Source: Salminus brasiliensis (taxonomy: Eukaryota; Chordata; Actinopteri; Characiformes; Bryconidae). From it: DNA of 64,000 nucleotides. A model generated the notes under the pieces. The model saw only the letters and a list, made by a program, of their open reading frames with translations. It did no database searches and was not told the origin of the DNA. A program made the translations under genes and the position numbers. The stretch spans positions 89,846,507-89,910,506 of the forward strand of contig NC_132878.1 in the NCBI RefSeq assembly GCF_030463535.1, in the 5' to 3' direction. Of the stretch, positions 1 through 12,334 are shown piece after piece. Each line of letters begins with the position of its first letter. Position 1 is the first letter of the stretch.

Positions 1-387
1 AAAGAGGTTGCAGGCAACAAGCATCCGCCCCCCACAGCACTCCTCCTTCTAATTCCTACCCTCAGGGGTGGGAGAATGGGTTCAAAGACAGTCTTGGGTC
101 TTTTCATGTGCCAGAATGAAATGAATGGGATAAATGATACAGCGCAGGAAGAGCGAGCTGTGAATGGCGCATCGTAGGAGCACCACGGGAGTATGGACGA
201 GGGGCAACAAGTGGATGAACTTGTTGGGAGTTCAAGTACTGTTGGAAGGCATATTCAAATGGGCTCCAACTCCAGAAGAAGGGAGAGGCAGAACGTCATA
301 CTCTGAATCAGATCATTCTTCATTCTGAGGACATTGAATTAGGGCTGCATGATGTGGACACAATTATAGCACAATATCCATTTAATA
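1..387. other. No gene seen
   Basis: I see no open frame with splice signals and no repeat family that I recognise here. The short open frames have no domain pattern. Confidence 0.5.
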
Positions 388-815
388 TACCAATCAGCCA
401 TGGCATTAGTACCACCTGCCCAATATGGAGTAGGGACTCGTGCCGCCACAACAGATCTGACCCTTCAAGGTATGGACTCCACAAGACCTCTGAAGGCATC
501 TTGTGGTATCTGGCACAGAGAACACACGTGAACAGCAGCAGCCTTCAAGTCCTGTAGGTTGTGAAGTGGGGCCTCCATGGATTGCATTCGGTGCCCATGA
601 CCCTGTTGCCATTTCACCCGTTGGCCTTTCTCTGACTATTTCTGGTAGGTACTGACCACTGCATACCAGAAACCACCCCACACAACCTGCCTGATGCTTT
701 GGAGATCCTCTGACCCTCTAAAGACCAGTCTTGCCATCACAATTTGGCCCTTGCCAAAGTGGCTCAGATACTTATGCCTGACCGTGTGTCCTGCTTTTAA
801 CATGTTAGTTGGTAA
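388..815 (-). mobile_element. Mariner/Tc1-type element, internally deleted
   Basis: The left end (ACCAATCAGCCATGGCATTA) is the terminal motif of a common fish mariner-like family. A related copy at 53295-53683 carries both ends. The interior keeps stretches such as TCTGACC, GGTACTGACCACTGCA and CACAATTTGGCCCTTG, which belong to the antisense of that family's transposase, but most of the coding region is missing. Short minus-strand open frames are shadows of the decayed transposase. It is non-autonomous and probably immobile. Confidence 0.6.
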
Positions 816-1129
816 GACAAATACTTTCAGTGCTCCAAATAGAATCGTTAGCATCAACGCTAACTCCTGCTCGTCTTCGCAGTCATATGACGACTAGCAT
901 GTTAGCTTGTGGTTACTGTTTCAAACAGTCCGCATATCTGGAAGGTTTGATGGGCATTTTTTGCCTTTCAGAACAGGACATGCCCAAACTGCAAGGATTG
1001 GACATTTTGCATGGGAGTCTAATCGCCCATTCCTGTCAGAGCAGGTAGTTAAGCAGTCAGAACACAGTTCCTGATGAGAGGCAGAGGCAGACTTGCTTGC
1101 CAGACGAGCCAGGGGCTAACATGCTGCAC

Positions 1130-1592
1130 TTTGTGTCCATATGTTTGTGGACACCCCTTCTAATGAACGCCGTCAGCTAGTTTAAGTTGCATCTATTGCT
1201 GACACAGATGTCCGAATGCACACAGACAGCTCGTCTAGTCCCTGTAGAGACGTAATGCCAATTGAATAGGACCCCCTGGAGCAGATGAACATGAAAATAT
1301 TGGCACCATGTCTAATGGCAGGCGAGGGAAAGAGGGATATAAAACCCATTGAGCATTGAGCTGTGGAGTAGTGGAACTGTGTTCTCTGGAAAGATGGATG
1401 GTGCTCCACCTAACGCTTTTGGGAGGAGTTGAGGATGCTAACACTAACGCTACTGTCGCTCACTGCAATGCTCCAAATTTGGTAGAAAGCCTTTCATGGC
1501 CAGTAGGGACAGTTTCACCACCAAAAGCATCCTCGATTTGGGACAACGAATGGAGTCCAACAGGAGTCCCAATATTTTTGTCCACATAGTGT
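1130..1592 (+). mobile_element. Tc1-type MITE, copy 1
   Basis: Starts with a terminal repeat near TGTTTGTGGACACCCCTTCT and ends with the inverse, ATTTTTGTCCACATAGTGTA. Between them lies the family body (TAGTCCCTGTAGAGACG, GAGCAGATGAACATG, ATTGAGCTGTGGAG, TTCTCTGGAAAGATGGATGG). Related bodies occur at about 4.8, 6.65, 19.0, 23.1, 44.2, 47.7 and 62.3 kb. There is no transposase frame. The open frames here are produced by the repeat and are not genes. Confidence 0.8.
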
Positions 1593-1599
1593 AGCTTGT

Positions 1600-2770
1600 G
1601 GCTAAAGATTTGGGCACTGATTTTGTTATTGTAGATATAATACTGTACTTCGACAATGGCGCTAATCTGAGCAAAGCAATGGTACCCAAGTTCTCAACCA
1701 CCCTGGCTCTGTTGCCTTTGGTTTCCTCTTTCTCCATCACCTCCACACAGTCGAGCACATTTTCTGTGTTGTCCCTTAGCCTCCCACTGTCCTTTGACCT
1801 TTCATGGAACAAAGCAGGCCTTGGCCTTCCTATTGAGCTAGGATTTCTCAAAGCCCCCCACCCCGGCCGACACTTCCCCAAGCCTCTTCTTTAAGAGCCT
1901 ACCCTTCCCCCACGCTTCTGAAGGCTCTCATTCACTAATCAACCACAATCCACTCTGCAGCCCTGAACTTCTCACGGCTGGCGCTGCTCACTAAAAACCC
2001 TGTGACGCAACTCATTGCGACCCAATACAAAACCCTCAGAAACCATCGCTCAAGGACTAGAATGGGGAACGGTGGCTGAAAGTGAGTCAGGAGGCTTAAG
2101 GGGTGGGGTGCGGTGGAGAGCGGGGGGGTGGGGGGGTTATTGGAGTACAACTATGGTCGTCGGGGCTAGATAATTGCAGGGTCAAATTTAGCATGGGCAT
2201 TCCCAACGAGGGTCTCTTAGAAACTGTGCTCCCACAGTCGCATGACCCACACCCCTCAAGCCCCACCCCTTGCAGTCCCCCTAATGCTAAATGCGCTGTC
2301 CTCCTTTCTACTGTGGGGCAGGAAAGACAGAAGAGTCACAGCCAGCATACTAAACACTCCTTCCATCCCAGCTGGGGCGACATGAGAGAGGGAGGAGGAA
2401 AAGGGAGAAAAATGAGCGAGAGCAATGAAGGAACGAGGGTGGAAGAGCAAGGAATCGGAGTTGAAGACTTTCGCTAAGTGAAAGCAGAGTCTGACAAGTC
2501 GTCTATGTGCAAGAACCTGCGATCATGTGACTGAGAGAGCAAAAGAAAAGAAAGATGAGGGATTGAGGGCGTGTTGTGGCCGAGAGCAGCTGGCTATCGT
2601 GGTAGCTGTGAAGGGTGGGTTGTTGCTCAAATGGTGGTGCTCTGGGAGCACAGGCCACTTGCGCTGGTACAGCGTGATCTGGGCAGGAGTTCAAAGCAGC
2701 TGTTTCTATAGGAGCGGCTCATGCCTAAGCACAGCCTCGTAGTTACTCAAACGAACACCTACTGCTTTAT
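1600..2770. other. Unassigned spacer
   Basis: Higher GC than its surroundings, with purine- or pyrimidine-rich patches near 2100-2140 and 2380-2450. A minus-strand frame runs through about 1600-1881 with an acidic/basic composition, but it continues into the MITE and shows no domain or clear splice sites. I cannot support a gene. Confidence 0.4.
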
Positions 2771-2832
2771 CACAAATGTATGTAGGAGTACAGTATCATG
2801 CAATTAAAAAAACTAATGTAAAAGGCCTGATG

Positions 2833-3720
2833 CTAATTTTTGGGAACCCTTTGGTGGCATGCATTATGGTTTGTAAACGCTTTTCCTGTGAGATTCCAGA
2901 GCTGTTTTACAGGCGCTGCTCTTTTGAGGCCTTTCCACAGATTTACGCTGGTGTTTAGGTTGAGGGACTGTGAGGGCCATGGCAAAACCTTCAGCTTGTG
3001 CCTCTTGAGGTAGTCCATCATGGATTTCTAGGGGTGTTTCTAGGGTCATTATCCTGCTGTAGTAGCCATCCTTCTAGGGGTGTTTCTAGGGTCATTATCC
3101 TGCTGTAGCAGCCATGCTTTTGTCATCCTCAGCTTTTTTACACAGAGTGATGTTTGCTTCTATAATTTGCTGATATTTTTATTGAATCCATTCTTCCCTC
3201 AACCAGGAAAATGTTCCCCAAGCCACTGGCTGCAACACAAGCCGAATTCATGATCAAGCCACTTCTGTTCTTAACAGTTGGACCGGTGTTCTTCTCATGA
3301 GATTCTACACCCTTTTTGTAGACAAAATCTGCCATTTTAACCTCATCAGTCCACAGGACTGGTTTCCAAAATGCATTAGACTTGTTTAGATGCTCCTGAA
3401 GGAACATTCTTCTTCTAATGACTTCTCAGTAGAGGTCATATTTGTGCTGCAAAACAGAGCACCACCACTCCAGAGTCTGCTAACCAGGCATAGCTACCGG
3501 CTGGGAATAGGAAATGTCTGCAATTGGGGAGAACATTCAAGGGGAAAGACTTCAAGCACTACCATCAGAGCACAATCCCTAACTGCTACTGAACCACTGC
3601 TATCTGTAGCATCCCTAGCTGTACTGCAGAAGAAATCGGCTGTGTTGTCGTGGCAACACGGCACTAAAGCGACAGACTATTCAATAAAGCAGTCCAATTC
3701 AGAGGCCATGTATGTTTCTT
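2833..3720 (-). mobile_element. Tc1-like transposon relic
   Basis: The minus strand carries broken Tc1-family transposase pieces. One at 3138-3407 contains the stretch around NVLWTDE-type residues (seen as PVLWTDEVKM) and a degraded PTVKN..GSIM-type segment (PTVKNRSGLIMN, AASGLGNIFLVEGRM). A later one at 2833-3049 contains VLPWPSQSLNLN, matching the family's WPSQSPDLNPIENLW block. The pieces are in different frames with stops between them, so this is a dead DDE transposase gene. A 46-bp tandem duplication at about 3026-3117 interrupts it. Confidence 0.8.
3026..3117. repeat. 46-bp tandem duplication inside Tc1 relic
   Basis: TTCTAGGGGTGTTTCTAGGG begins at 3026 and again at 3072. The following bases up to AGCCAT are also repeated with one or two differences. 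Confidence 0.85.
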
Positions 3721-3777
3721 CATTTTTTTTATAAGCTGGCTTCTCTTGTTTGGCCTTTCAAGCCTCCAGGATATGAA

Positions 3778-4027
3778 TCATAATTCAGAAGGATCAAGCC
3801 GTTCTGACTCACTCGACAGCAGCTGATCCACGGAAAACCTGTTAAAATAAAAGAACGGCCAGCACTATGAAGAGCAAACTTCATCTTCCAAGCCAAGAGG
3901 AGAATCCAGCCCGGTCCAGGAACGACAACATTCCTCACCTTGCAGATTCACTGAGGAGTCGTCCATCTCCAGAATAAGAATGAGGAATCAACGTCAGTGG
4001 TGGAGTGCTTGTAGGAGATACGAGCAC
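3778..4027 (-). CDS. Possible 3'-terminal coding exons, unknown protein
   Basis: Two minus-strand blocks look like the end of a spliced coding gene. Exon A (4027 down to 3939, 89 nt) follows the acceptor ttggtttcccag, is open throughout in one frame (begins VLVSPTSTPPLTLIPHSYSG, Ser/Pro/Thr-rich) and ends AAG|gtgagg. A 100-nt intron ends in tattttaacag. Exon B (3838 down to 3778) continues in frame as RFSVDQLLSSESERLDPSEL and stops at TGA. Joined, they give about 50 residues without a stop. No domain is recognised. The upstream exons are unknown; the leader exons at 12.5-13.1 kb are on the same strand and could belong to it. It could be a chance alignment of splice-like signals. Confidence 0.3.
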
Positions 4028-4267
4028 CTGGGAAACCAATCTACATGGGTCTTTTTTGTTGTTTTACTATTCCTATCATTTTAAACTCAACTTGAAAACC
4101 ATGAAAGTTTTAAAAGTAAATAATAGTAATAAATGGGATCACGTTTCATCTTCCCCGCATCACTGAGAGAACGAGCTCAGCTTGCCCAAAGACTGTCCCT
4201 GATATGGTGGTTCACTCTGAAAAGGTGAAAATACCCTCACCTTAAAGCAACAGTATTTAAATATCAT

Positions 4268-4288
4268 GGGTGTGTGTGTGTGTGTGTA
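4268..4288. repeat. (GT)n microsatellite
   Basis: Run of about ten GT dinucleotides. Confidence 0.9.
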
Positions 4289-4789
4289 TAATATATAAAG
4301 AATACAGAATAAAAGAATAATAAAAAAATAACACTAAAAGGATTAACATGTGTTAATGGTAATGTTACATAAGGCGTATGAGACTTATACTTATGAAACT
4401 TACTACAAGCTGAACTGGACAACAAAATAAATAACAAATAACTCAAATAAAAAGACTGGATTGTTATTTTGCACTTCAACTACACTAATGTGTCATTTTG
4501 CTTATGTATTATTATTTCTATACACAGCTTAGATGACAGTACAGACTGTCTACCAACACTTTACACTGCCCATGTTCATTCTGTCCATGCTAATAAGAAG
4601 GGAGACCCCAATGAGGTACTGGTGGAGGGTGTGCTGCCGGGTGGACCAGAAGCTCAGCTCAACTCAACTTGAAAGTGAGATATAGCAGCATATTTAACCT
4701 TCCTAAACATTGTGTCCCATTTTACAAATACTTATTTTACACCAGGATCTCAGGACAAACTATTACAGCAGGCTAAAACTCAAATACAC

Positions 4790-5150
4790 CACATGGACAA
4801 AAGTATTGGCACACCTGCTCTCTTCTAAAATCAAGGGTGTTAGAAAGGGGCATTACACTGCTTTTGTTAGAGTAACGGTCTCTACTGTCCAGGTAAGGCT
4901 TTCTGCTACAACAAGAGCGTTACGGAGGCTGGATGGTCTCACCTCACCACATCCCCAGCTCATCCCAAAAGGACTGGATGGAGCTCAATCATTCCAGAGA
5001 ACACAGTTCAACTGCTCCACCGCTCAATGCTGGGGGGCTTTATACCCCTCTAGCCCATGTCCGGCATTAAGCAGCATGATGCCAATAGGTTCATGTTTAT
5101 CTGCTCCAGAGAGAGCGATTGGTAATGCTTCTGTATATGGGTTAGACAAG
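4790..5150 (-). mobile_element. Tc1-type MITE, copy 2 (reverse)
   Basis: Begins CATGGACAAAAGTATTGGCA and carries the reverse of the family body (TGTCCAGGTAAGGC, CATTCCAGAGAACACAGTTC, GGTTCATGTTTATCTGCTCC). The far end has decayed. The 166-codon open frame across it is repeat-derived. Confidence 0.75.
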
Positions 5151-6645
5151 CTCAGCAATGAACCATCAGAGTGTCTCTTTAACTATTATATTCCATATAA
5201 ATATATATAAATATTATAAATATTCCGGGATCAGAATTCTTTATAAATGAATTATCATCAGTTAACCTTCTCAAGTTAAGTTCTCATCCAAGTTTTCTGT
5301 AAACAGCTTCCTCAGATCTACATCTAAATAAATTCCAGCATGGTTTCAAGCTACTGAATCATTTCCTGAATCATCCTGAGGTCAGAGTTTCACCCCCCTG
5401 ATATATTCAATCAATGTTGCACATCCCTAGCCCTCTTACAGGGAAGAAAACCATACTCACAAAAAGAAAAATGGGAGTTGATGAGGCGTGAGGGTGGTTC
5501 GTCAGCTAAATCCAGCCTGACTGTGGCCTGAGGGAGCGCCCTGAGCCCTTGCTCTCGCTCTTGATCTCCCAAGGGTCAGTCCAGCGTGGCTGGGAAAGAG
5601 GTCAAAGACACAGCTGGGGGTTCTAGCACAACAAACACTTGCCCAGGTCCTGAAGCTCAAGAAGTTAAGAGTGTACGCTAATCATGTTTGGGTCTCATCT
5701 TGGGGTATTTCAAAGATACTATAATTCCAGTGGAAAGGGCATGTATGACGTGCCGGACTGTTACGCCTGTCCTGGAGAACCGACATGAGAGAAAGCATTT
5801 TGGGCACACCCAGGATCGAGTTTCCCCAAAAGCATCCCAGCATTTCTGTCATCTTAATGGTCAGGGACAGTGTTCAAAGTCATGGTCTGGAGGCTCAGGA
5901 TGATCTGTGCGATACGGCACTTCTGAGTGAAACAGGGCCCAGACTGAGACACACCATTAAAGCAGCAGTCTGTGTCTCAGCACCTATAGGACCTGAAACA
6001 CAGCGACTTCCATACGGTGCGGAGTAAGACAGAGTGGGTTTGTGTCGGTTGTGGGCATCTGCCGGAGCAAACAGCACTTTGTGGTTGTGGACAAAAAAAA
6101 AAGGAAAAAGCAATCAGAAGAAAATGCCTCTGGAGCACACGACCTTGACAGTAAACAGGAAGCAGGAGAGATAAAGATGGAGAGGATTGCTGGGGGGCAT
6201 ACTGCGGCCCGTACACTTGCACTCACTCACTCATTCTGGGCTCTCTCACGCACTTCATTCAGCATACAAGAGTTCTTTATGTAATTGCAACAACCCTGGC
6301 AGCCATGGCCGATGAAGAGGAGGGGGTTACGCAACGTCATGCAGGGTTTTTTTTTTTAACTGGAGGTTACATACATATTAATACATACATATTGTTTGTG
6401 TTCGTGCAAAGCTAGTATTCACAAATTAGCATATTGACTGGTAATTGTAATTTGCTTTAGAGCAGAACAGTTGGCATCAATTTAAAAGAGGAATTCCACC
6501 AAATATTCAACCTCTGTACTTAATTAATGTTTATTAAAAATATATAATAATAAAAGAAATCTAACAAAAATACATGAACAAGTGAACTAACTTCCAATAC
6601 ATACATATATACAAGTTTTACTATAAGATTTTGGCCCTGGAAGTT
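5151..6645. other. No supported gene; weak minus-strand exon-like patches
   Basis: Two minus-strand patches deserve mention only. At about 5595 down to 5470 a block follows the acceptor ctctttcccag, but every frame contains a stop before the donor ttttt|gtgagt. At about 6085 down to 5960 an open stretch follows a long pyrimidine run and reaches the donor-like ATG|gtgtgt. Neither translation resembles a known protein. The rest is AT-rich. Confidence 0.25.
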
Positions 6646-7025
6646 ACACTATGTAGACAAAAGTATTGGGACACTTGCTAATTCTGTTTCTTCTGAAATC
6701 AAGACAGTTTTATAATAAAATATTATATGTTAAAATATAATGTGTGTTATCCTGCTGGAGTAACTGTCTCTACTGTCCAGAGAAGGCTCTCTACTGATTC
6801 TGACACTGCTGTAAGGATTTGATTGCATTCAGTGACAACAGTAGTTGTTGGATGACCACCTCCCCACCTCATCCTAAAAGTATTAGATGGAGCACCATCC
6901 ATCATTCCAGAGAACACAGTTCCACTACTCCACAGCTCAATACTGGCAGGCTTTATACCCCTCTTTATACACCTGGCATAGTGCCAACAGGTTCATGTTC
7001 TTCTGCCCTAGACAGTCCAATGTAC
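6645..7025 (-). mobile_element. Tc1-type MITE, copy 3 (reverse)
   Basis: Starts ACACTATGTAGACAAAAGTA (terminal motif) and contains the reversed body, including TCATTCCAGAGAACACAGTT and CAGGTTCATGTTCTTCTGCC. It is homologous to 4790-5150. Confidence 0.8.
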
Positions 7026-7239
7026 TACTAATTTACCATTACCGCTGCATATAAAAACTAAGCAGACTTCTATAGGTACACTGACCAAGTTGGTAGACAT
7101 TATGACCCTTGGCTCCTATCAGCACAAAAATATCAGGACAGAAGGTCCACACGTTTCTGTGCAATACACCATTCCGAAGCTGATTCTACTAAACATTAAA
7201 ACCACTCTCAGTGACTTGCATCTCCAACAACTGTGTGAA

Positions 7240-7270
7240 GCTGAAATGTAAAAAAAAAAAAAAAAAAAGA
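7240..7270. repeat. A-rich tract
   Basis: Run of about 18 adenines (7251-7268), of the kind left at a retroposed 3' end. Confidence 0.7.
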
Positions 7271-7711
7271 AATAATTAGGTGAAAACCAAATTACCTTAA
7301 CCCTCTGGACAATTCCTCAATGTTTGCATATTTCGGAAATTCACCATTGAAAGCACTTGGGTATAAGATAAAACTCACACGCTTTATTTCAAAATATTCA
7401 GAACAATCTCAGCTCTCTCTATAATGAGACCCCATGTGACCTACAGCACTGTCTGGAGAGACAATCTGGCCCTCAACCTGAAAAATTCTGATTTTAGAAA
7501 TTCTTCATATTTCTTTACTCATTTGAACAGTTTGGTGCTCGAAATGGGTTTACCAGATTCTAAGCTTCACAAGAGTGGTGGAGAGTATAAATAAAATAGT
7601 ATACAATTGTGTAAGAGAGTACTTGGACGAATAGAGTACTATGGTCGCCTTATTGTATTGTGTTTAGTAGTGTCTAAGCTTAGCGGTATCTTTGAATTAT
7701 TAGTCTATTCT

Positions 7712-7810
7712 AATTAGCTGAGGTTTTTCTTGGGTAAATAGCAAAGCACTTTGTAAGTCGCTCTGGATAAGAGCGTCTGCTAAATGCCGTAAATGTAAAT
7801 GTAAATGTGT
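7712..7810. mobile_element. SINE-like fragment ending in ATGTAA repeats
   Basis: Contains GTAAGTCGCTCTGGATAAGA, GCGTCTGCTAAATGCCGTAA and a (ATGTAA)n tail. Related copies are at 26640-26865, 31945-32170 and 53040-53200. Confidence 0.75.
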
Positions 7811-7848
7811 AAGAAAAGAAAAGTCACAGATAAAACTTTATAAAATTG

Positions 7849-7854
7849 TTTATT
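7849..7854 (-). terminator. PolyA signal of minus-strand transcript
   Basis: Reads AATAAA on the minus strand (TTTATT on plus). It lies downstream of a long unique, repeat-poor stretch (about 8.6-12.2 kb) and could end the unit that starts near 13.1 kb. A chance hexamer cannot be excluded. Confidence 0.35.
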
Positions 7855-8237
7855 GAGCTGAAGTGTTGTCGGTCACTCTACTTGACATGAACGGTCATGA
7901 ACTTTAAAAAAAAACTGTCTGTCCATTAGTAAAAACGGCACTTTGTAAAAGCTGGAATCAAAAATAAAAACCAAATTATTTTCCATTCGTGTCCATCAGT
8001 CAATTTCACACAAAACATAGACGAAACTCAAGAATCCACTAATTACAGATGAGAGACAGATGACAGACATGCAAATCTACAAGTTAGACAAACCACAAGA
8101 GGCAGAAGACGATTTTCTCAACCCTTCTTCCCAGCCCCGTAACTCCAGACGTGGGTCACATACGATCTGGCAATAAGATGCGATTGAAAGGGCAGCATCT
8201 ACAGACCCAGGAAATAACTATATACATATTTCTGTGC

Positions 8238-8537
8238 TTTATTCTAAAGGTAAAGGTAAAGGTGCACGTATTTGTCACTGTACAGTGTACAGCGAAATGT
8301 GTCCCCCGCATTTAACCCATCTGGTAGTGAACACACACTCACACACACACATGTTTTAGGGGCAGTGAGTACACACACACACAGTGGGGCAGCCAACTCC
8401 AGCGCCCGGGGAGCAGAGAGGGTAAAGGGCCTTGCTCAAGGGCCCAACAGTGGCAGCTTGCCGAGCCCGGGAATCGAACCCACAACCCTGTTATCGATAT
8501 CCCGGCGCTCTAACCACTGAACCACCACTGCCCCCAT
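8238..8537. mobile_element. SINE-like interspersed repeat, full copy
   Basis: Begins with (AAAGGT)n then GTGCACGTATTTGTCACTGT, runs through an internal (AC)n and the block CTTGCTCAAGGGCCCAACAG, and ends CTAACCACTGAACCACCACT. An inverted copy lies at 28085-28318 and a partial one at 18418-18525. It has no coding capacity. Confidence 0.75.
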
Positions 8538-8539
8538 CC

Positions 8540-10721
8540 ACATAAACACATCCCATCCAATGCACCGGTGTCTTGGAAGTCTCCAAGGGTTTCACTGATC
8601 ACTTCTCATAAGCAGCTGATCAGCCAAGACACGCTTAATATCTGAAGTTTGTTATTTTTTATTTCGGTTAGAACCGAAGATGCAAAGCTAACATTGCTGA
8701 TGAACATAGGACTTTTACCAAGACTGTTACCATCTCATCTCTGCAAATACACACTAAAAAAGTTCCTCATCTCAATCTAAACACTACTTTTACTTTTTAG
8801 GGGGCAGACAAGTGGAGCAACAATCAAATACCAATGGCACAAGTTCATTTTATTAGATTTTTTTTAAAGCAAGTAAATAAAAAAATCGTTCATGCATTTC
8901 TGCAGATGAGAGTGGTGATAATCCAAGCCCAGGGTTTGTTAGCAAAGTTAGCCTAGCATCTTCTGTTGTACTAAAGAAGCAAACTTCAGATATCAAACAC
9001 ATCTTGGATGATGGACTGTATCTGAAGTTGGTGATAAGTCATGTTCACAGTTCAATTTTTTTTATACCAGCACACAGGGAAGCACTACATTTGCCATCAT
9101 TCACAGCCGAGGCCTCAGCTGTGACTGGACCCCAATTAGTCTAATTATCAAGAGTCGACCATTGAAACACAACCCACCAGCAACAGTACGGGATGGTTTT
9201 AAAGCCTCAGAAAAATGACCAAAAAGGGGGTGGGGGGGGACTCAAAAGAGACTCAAAACAGGCTCACTTTTCCAGAAGTCAAATAGGCTGTGTTAAACAC
9301 CCAAAGATTAATAGGCCGGATTGATCCTCACTCAAATGACTGCAAGACATTTTTCAAGACAACAGAGCCAACACTCAAAATAGCCTCGCGCCTGGCTGAC
9401 AGACGGGAGCCAGGACAGCTTACAAATCCACATGGCCAGCCTCGCCTCTCGCTCGAACAGACAACAGTGCTGTGCTGGTAATTAAACACCTCGATGGCCT
9501 ACCGCTGGCACAATGATGGCACGCAACATCGTTAGGAAGCCCGGCGTTAAAATGAACAACGCAGCAGTTGCCAGATTTAAAGTAAGTCCAAAGTCTGCCC
9601 AATACGTCCTTCAAGTTCAACTACTACACGATAAACAAACACACGGAGCTCACATGAGCGTTAAAAATCGGATTCTGTACGTTAGAATTAGCAGATAACA
9701 GGCTGACCGCTGAAGCACCGTAAGCCCTGGGAAAAGACACGTATTGTCCAATATCACAGCCAATACACAGCCCCACTGTCCAAGCCAAGCATCAACAGCC
9801 GCCTTGAATGGTCAGATCCTAAGCAGGCAGTGTGGAGTACAGGTAGGAACCAGGTCTAACAGGTGTTGAGGATGCAATGGTACCCAATCACTAGAATCAC
9901 CTTCAGGGGTGGTCAGGAACATCACAGATCATTTGTAATGAACTCTGAAGTGTCCCGATTCGCTCGACACAAACAAACGACTCCTACCAGCATCAAACCA
10001 GAGATGAAACCAAAGAACTGGCACTCGTGCATAACACCAAGCAATGTATGTAGTCACTAGATGCATCTACATTACTCATATCTACCTCTAAGGAGACAGA
10101 TTTAACATGCACAACCAGTCAGACATAAGAAGACACATCTGTGTGAATGAATCAGCCATTACATTAGCACCACTGACTTGGAAAAACACTGATTATCTAC
10201 AGTGCCATGTGTAGCAAGGGGTGGGATACAGTAGACAGCAAGTTAACAGACAGTTATTAAGGGTGATGTGTTAAAAGCAGGGGACAAGTGTAAGAAATAT
10301 GAACATCTCTGAAACATCAGGCAGGTCTTGTGGGGGTTTTCTGTTATGCAGTGGTCAGCATCTACCAAAAGTCGCCCATGACAAAAAGACAACCGCTGAA
10401 CCAGCAACAGGGTCAGGGGCACCTAAGGCTCGCTGATGAGCTCCATGGGGGCCCCACCTTACAGTAATTAAGGGATCTGCTGCTAACGTCTTCGCGCCAC
10501 ATACCACAGGACAGCTTCAGAGGTCATCCAGGCCGCTATTTTATCTATAGTTAGATAGACCATGGGCCATCTAACCCAGTCATGTGGCGGCTGTACTTCA
10601 GCCCGGTTTTAAGCCTGTAATTATAGAGTATATGGGCAAAATGTCATATATTCACAGTGTGTGGGTACATATGGCCACATTAAGCTCAGGGTCCCTAAGG
10701 CTGGTCTTCCCACTATCCAGA

Positions 10722-10756
<35 letters not shown>

Positions 10757-11510
10757 GACTACACCACTGCTCAAGACGAGGAGATGAACCTGGCCTAGCA
10801 TGGCCTGGCCTGGCTATAACCCCTCAGTATAACTGGACCAGAAACCTGTACGTGCAACAACAACAAAGCTCCGAAACAGCAGCTTGAGAGGCACCTAGAT
10901 CCCCAAGACCCCAAGAAGTGTCGAGATCGCTCGACTTATGCGAGAGTGTTGGAAGTGACAGCTGTTCTACCACAGTGATCTTTGTGTTTTGGGGAAGCTC
11001 TGAGCAACGGACAGGATAATTACTGGGTTACCAGAGCCTGAACTGAAGCCCGGCTGATCTGCCTTAAAATATCTAAAGAGTTTGATCCATATTGGGCACC
11101 ATAAAAAAAAGCTGTACACACAAGTACGTGTGGGGCCAGGACAGCGGCACGGTGGGCGTCAGTCTGCTGACATGCCAACGGGCTCCGTTGACTCAGGGAG
11201 GGACTAACTGTGCTTTCCCACGAAGAAGAACATGCTGCATGCTCGACCGAACTGAGTGGCTTTGTCATCTAGGCTGGGTTCATATCCAGAGGAACTGGCT
11301 GCTCTGCTGCTCCTGTGCAAACCATTCCCAGAGCAAACAACTGGTTCCCTGTTGGACCCTTTCCCAGACGGTTGCCTACCTGGTAACAGCTATGCAACGG
11401 ATTCCCATCACAAACAAGCCGTTGGGAAACTGTAAGGTACTGTGTAATGCGTGGATGCTTGAGACCATGCTCAGCTTTTAAGGGGCACTGGACTTCTCAA
11501 TACAAAGGAC
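8540..11510 (-). other. Long unique non-coding stretch, possible 3' UTR or intron
   Basis: About 3 kb with few recognisable repeats and without convincing coding frames on either strand. A 129-codon plus-strand frame at 11092-11481 and an 82-codon minus frame at 11020-11268 show no domain. It lies between the putative leader exons (12.5-13.1 kb) and the AATAAA at 7849, which fits a long 3' UTR or a first intron of the minus-strand unit. Confidence 0.3.
10721..10757. repeat. (ACT)n microsatellite
   Basis: About twelve perfect ACT units. Confidence 0.95.
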
Positions 11511-11514
11511 GTCT

Positions 11515-11650
11515 AGAGCTGTGGTTCCCAATCCTGGTCCTGGAGGACCTCCTACTTTGCACGTGTTGGTGTTTACTCACCCTGCTCCAGCTCATCAGCT
11601 AACTAACAAGCCCACCCTGAGTTGAGGTGACTGAGGTTAACCACTGGTGT
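11515..11650. mobile_element. Dispersed repeat fragment
   Basis: The opening CCAATCCTGGTCCTGGAGGA recurs in variant form at 39280-39305 (CAACCCTGGTCCTGGAGGCA). I recognise it as a multicopy fish repeat but cannot name the family. Confidence 0.5.
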
Positions 11651-11980
11651 CGAGCATCCTTCTTATCTTCGTTTGATTTCAACCCTTAGGCCTGCGGAGC
11701 TTTACGGAGTGGCCATTGCCTTTGTTGCTCCTACAGATGGTGGCTCTCACTATCAGGCCATCATAAACAAAACAATGGGCGTGTGACGGGCAAGGGAAGT
11801 GGACTCAGGGTGAGGGGACACCAAATGCACCAACTTCATGAGGAGGATCTGCAGGAACACCACACTGTAGTCAATGCAGACCACTATACAGACTACTATA
11901 TGGCACTGTATGGATCTTGGTCTCCTAGATCTGCTGTTGTGAGGGTCCACCATCCAGAGCAGCCAGCAAGTGAACAATGC

Positions 11981-12036
11981 ACACACACACACACACATAT
12001 ATATACATACTACTCATGCATGTGTGTGTGTGTGTG
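11981..12036. repeat. (AC)n/(AT)n/(GT)n compound microsatellite
   Basis: ACACACACAC, then ATATATAC, then TGTGTGTGTG. The AC and GT arms can pair as a hairpin. Confidence 0.9.
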
Positions 12037-12334
12037 AGAAGGGAGGGGCACAAACCGGAGATCATTGCCTTGGGGACAATAGCATTTTGTCAAAATTCCA
12101 GTGACAACCCAGGGGGGTAAACAGGACCCCCTGAGCCTTGTAGCCAGTCTGACTACCAGCAGCTAACCGGGTCTACAAATCAAGTCCACACCGAAAAGCA
12201 GCAACTCATGACCCTCATCTCAGCTCCATTGTGGTGCCCACTCAGTTTCACCGTTGCACCATCGCCCACCTCCCATCGCCCACCGCCCACCTCCCGTTCC
12301 TGGAGGAACAGAGGAACATGGCTGGCCAACTTAC

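Noticed and set aside
1450..1881. 143-codon minus-strand frame
   Set aside because: About a third overlaps MITE copy 1. The rest is charged but shows no domain, and no splice sites justify it as an exon.
4710..5210. 166-codon plus-strand frame
   Set aside because: Mostly the reverse of a Tc1-type MITE that recurs elsewhere in the window; not a gene.
11092..11481. 129-codon plus-strand frame
   Set aside because: Cys/Trp-rich without pattern, antisense to the putative minus-strand transcript; likely chance in a higher-GC stretch.
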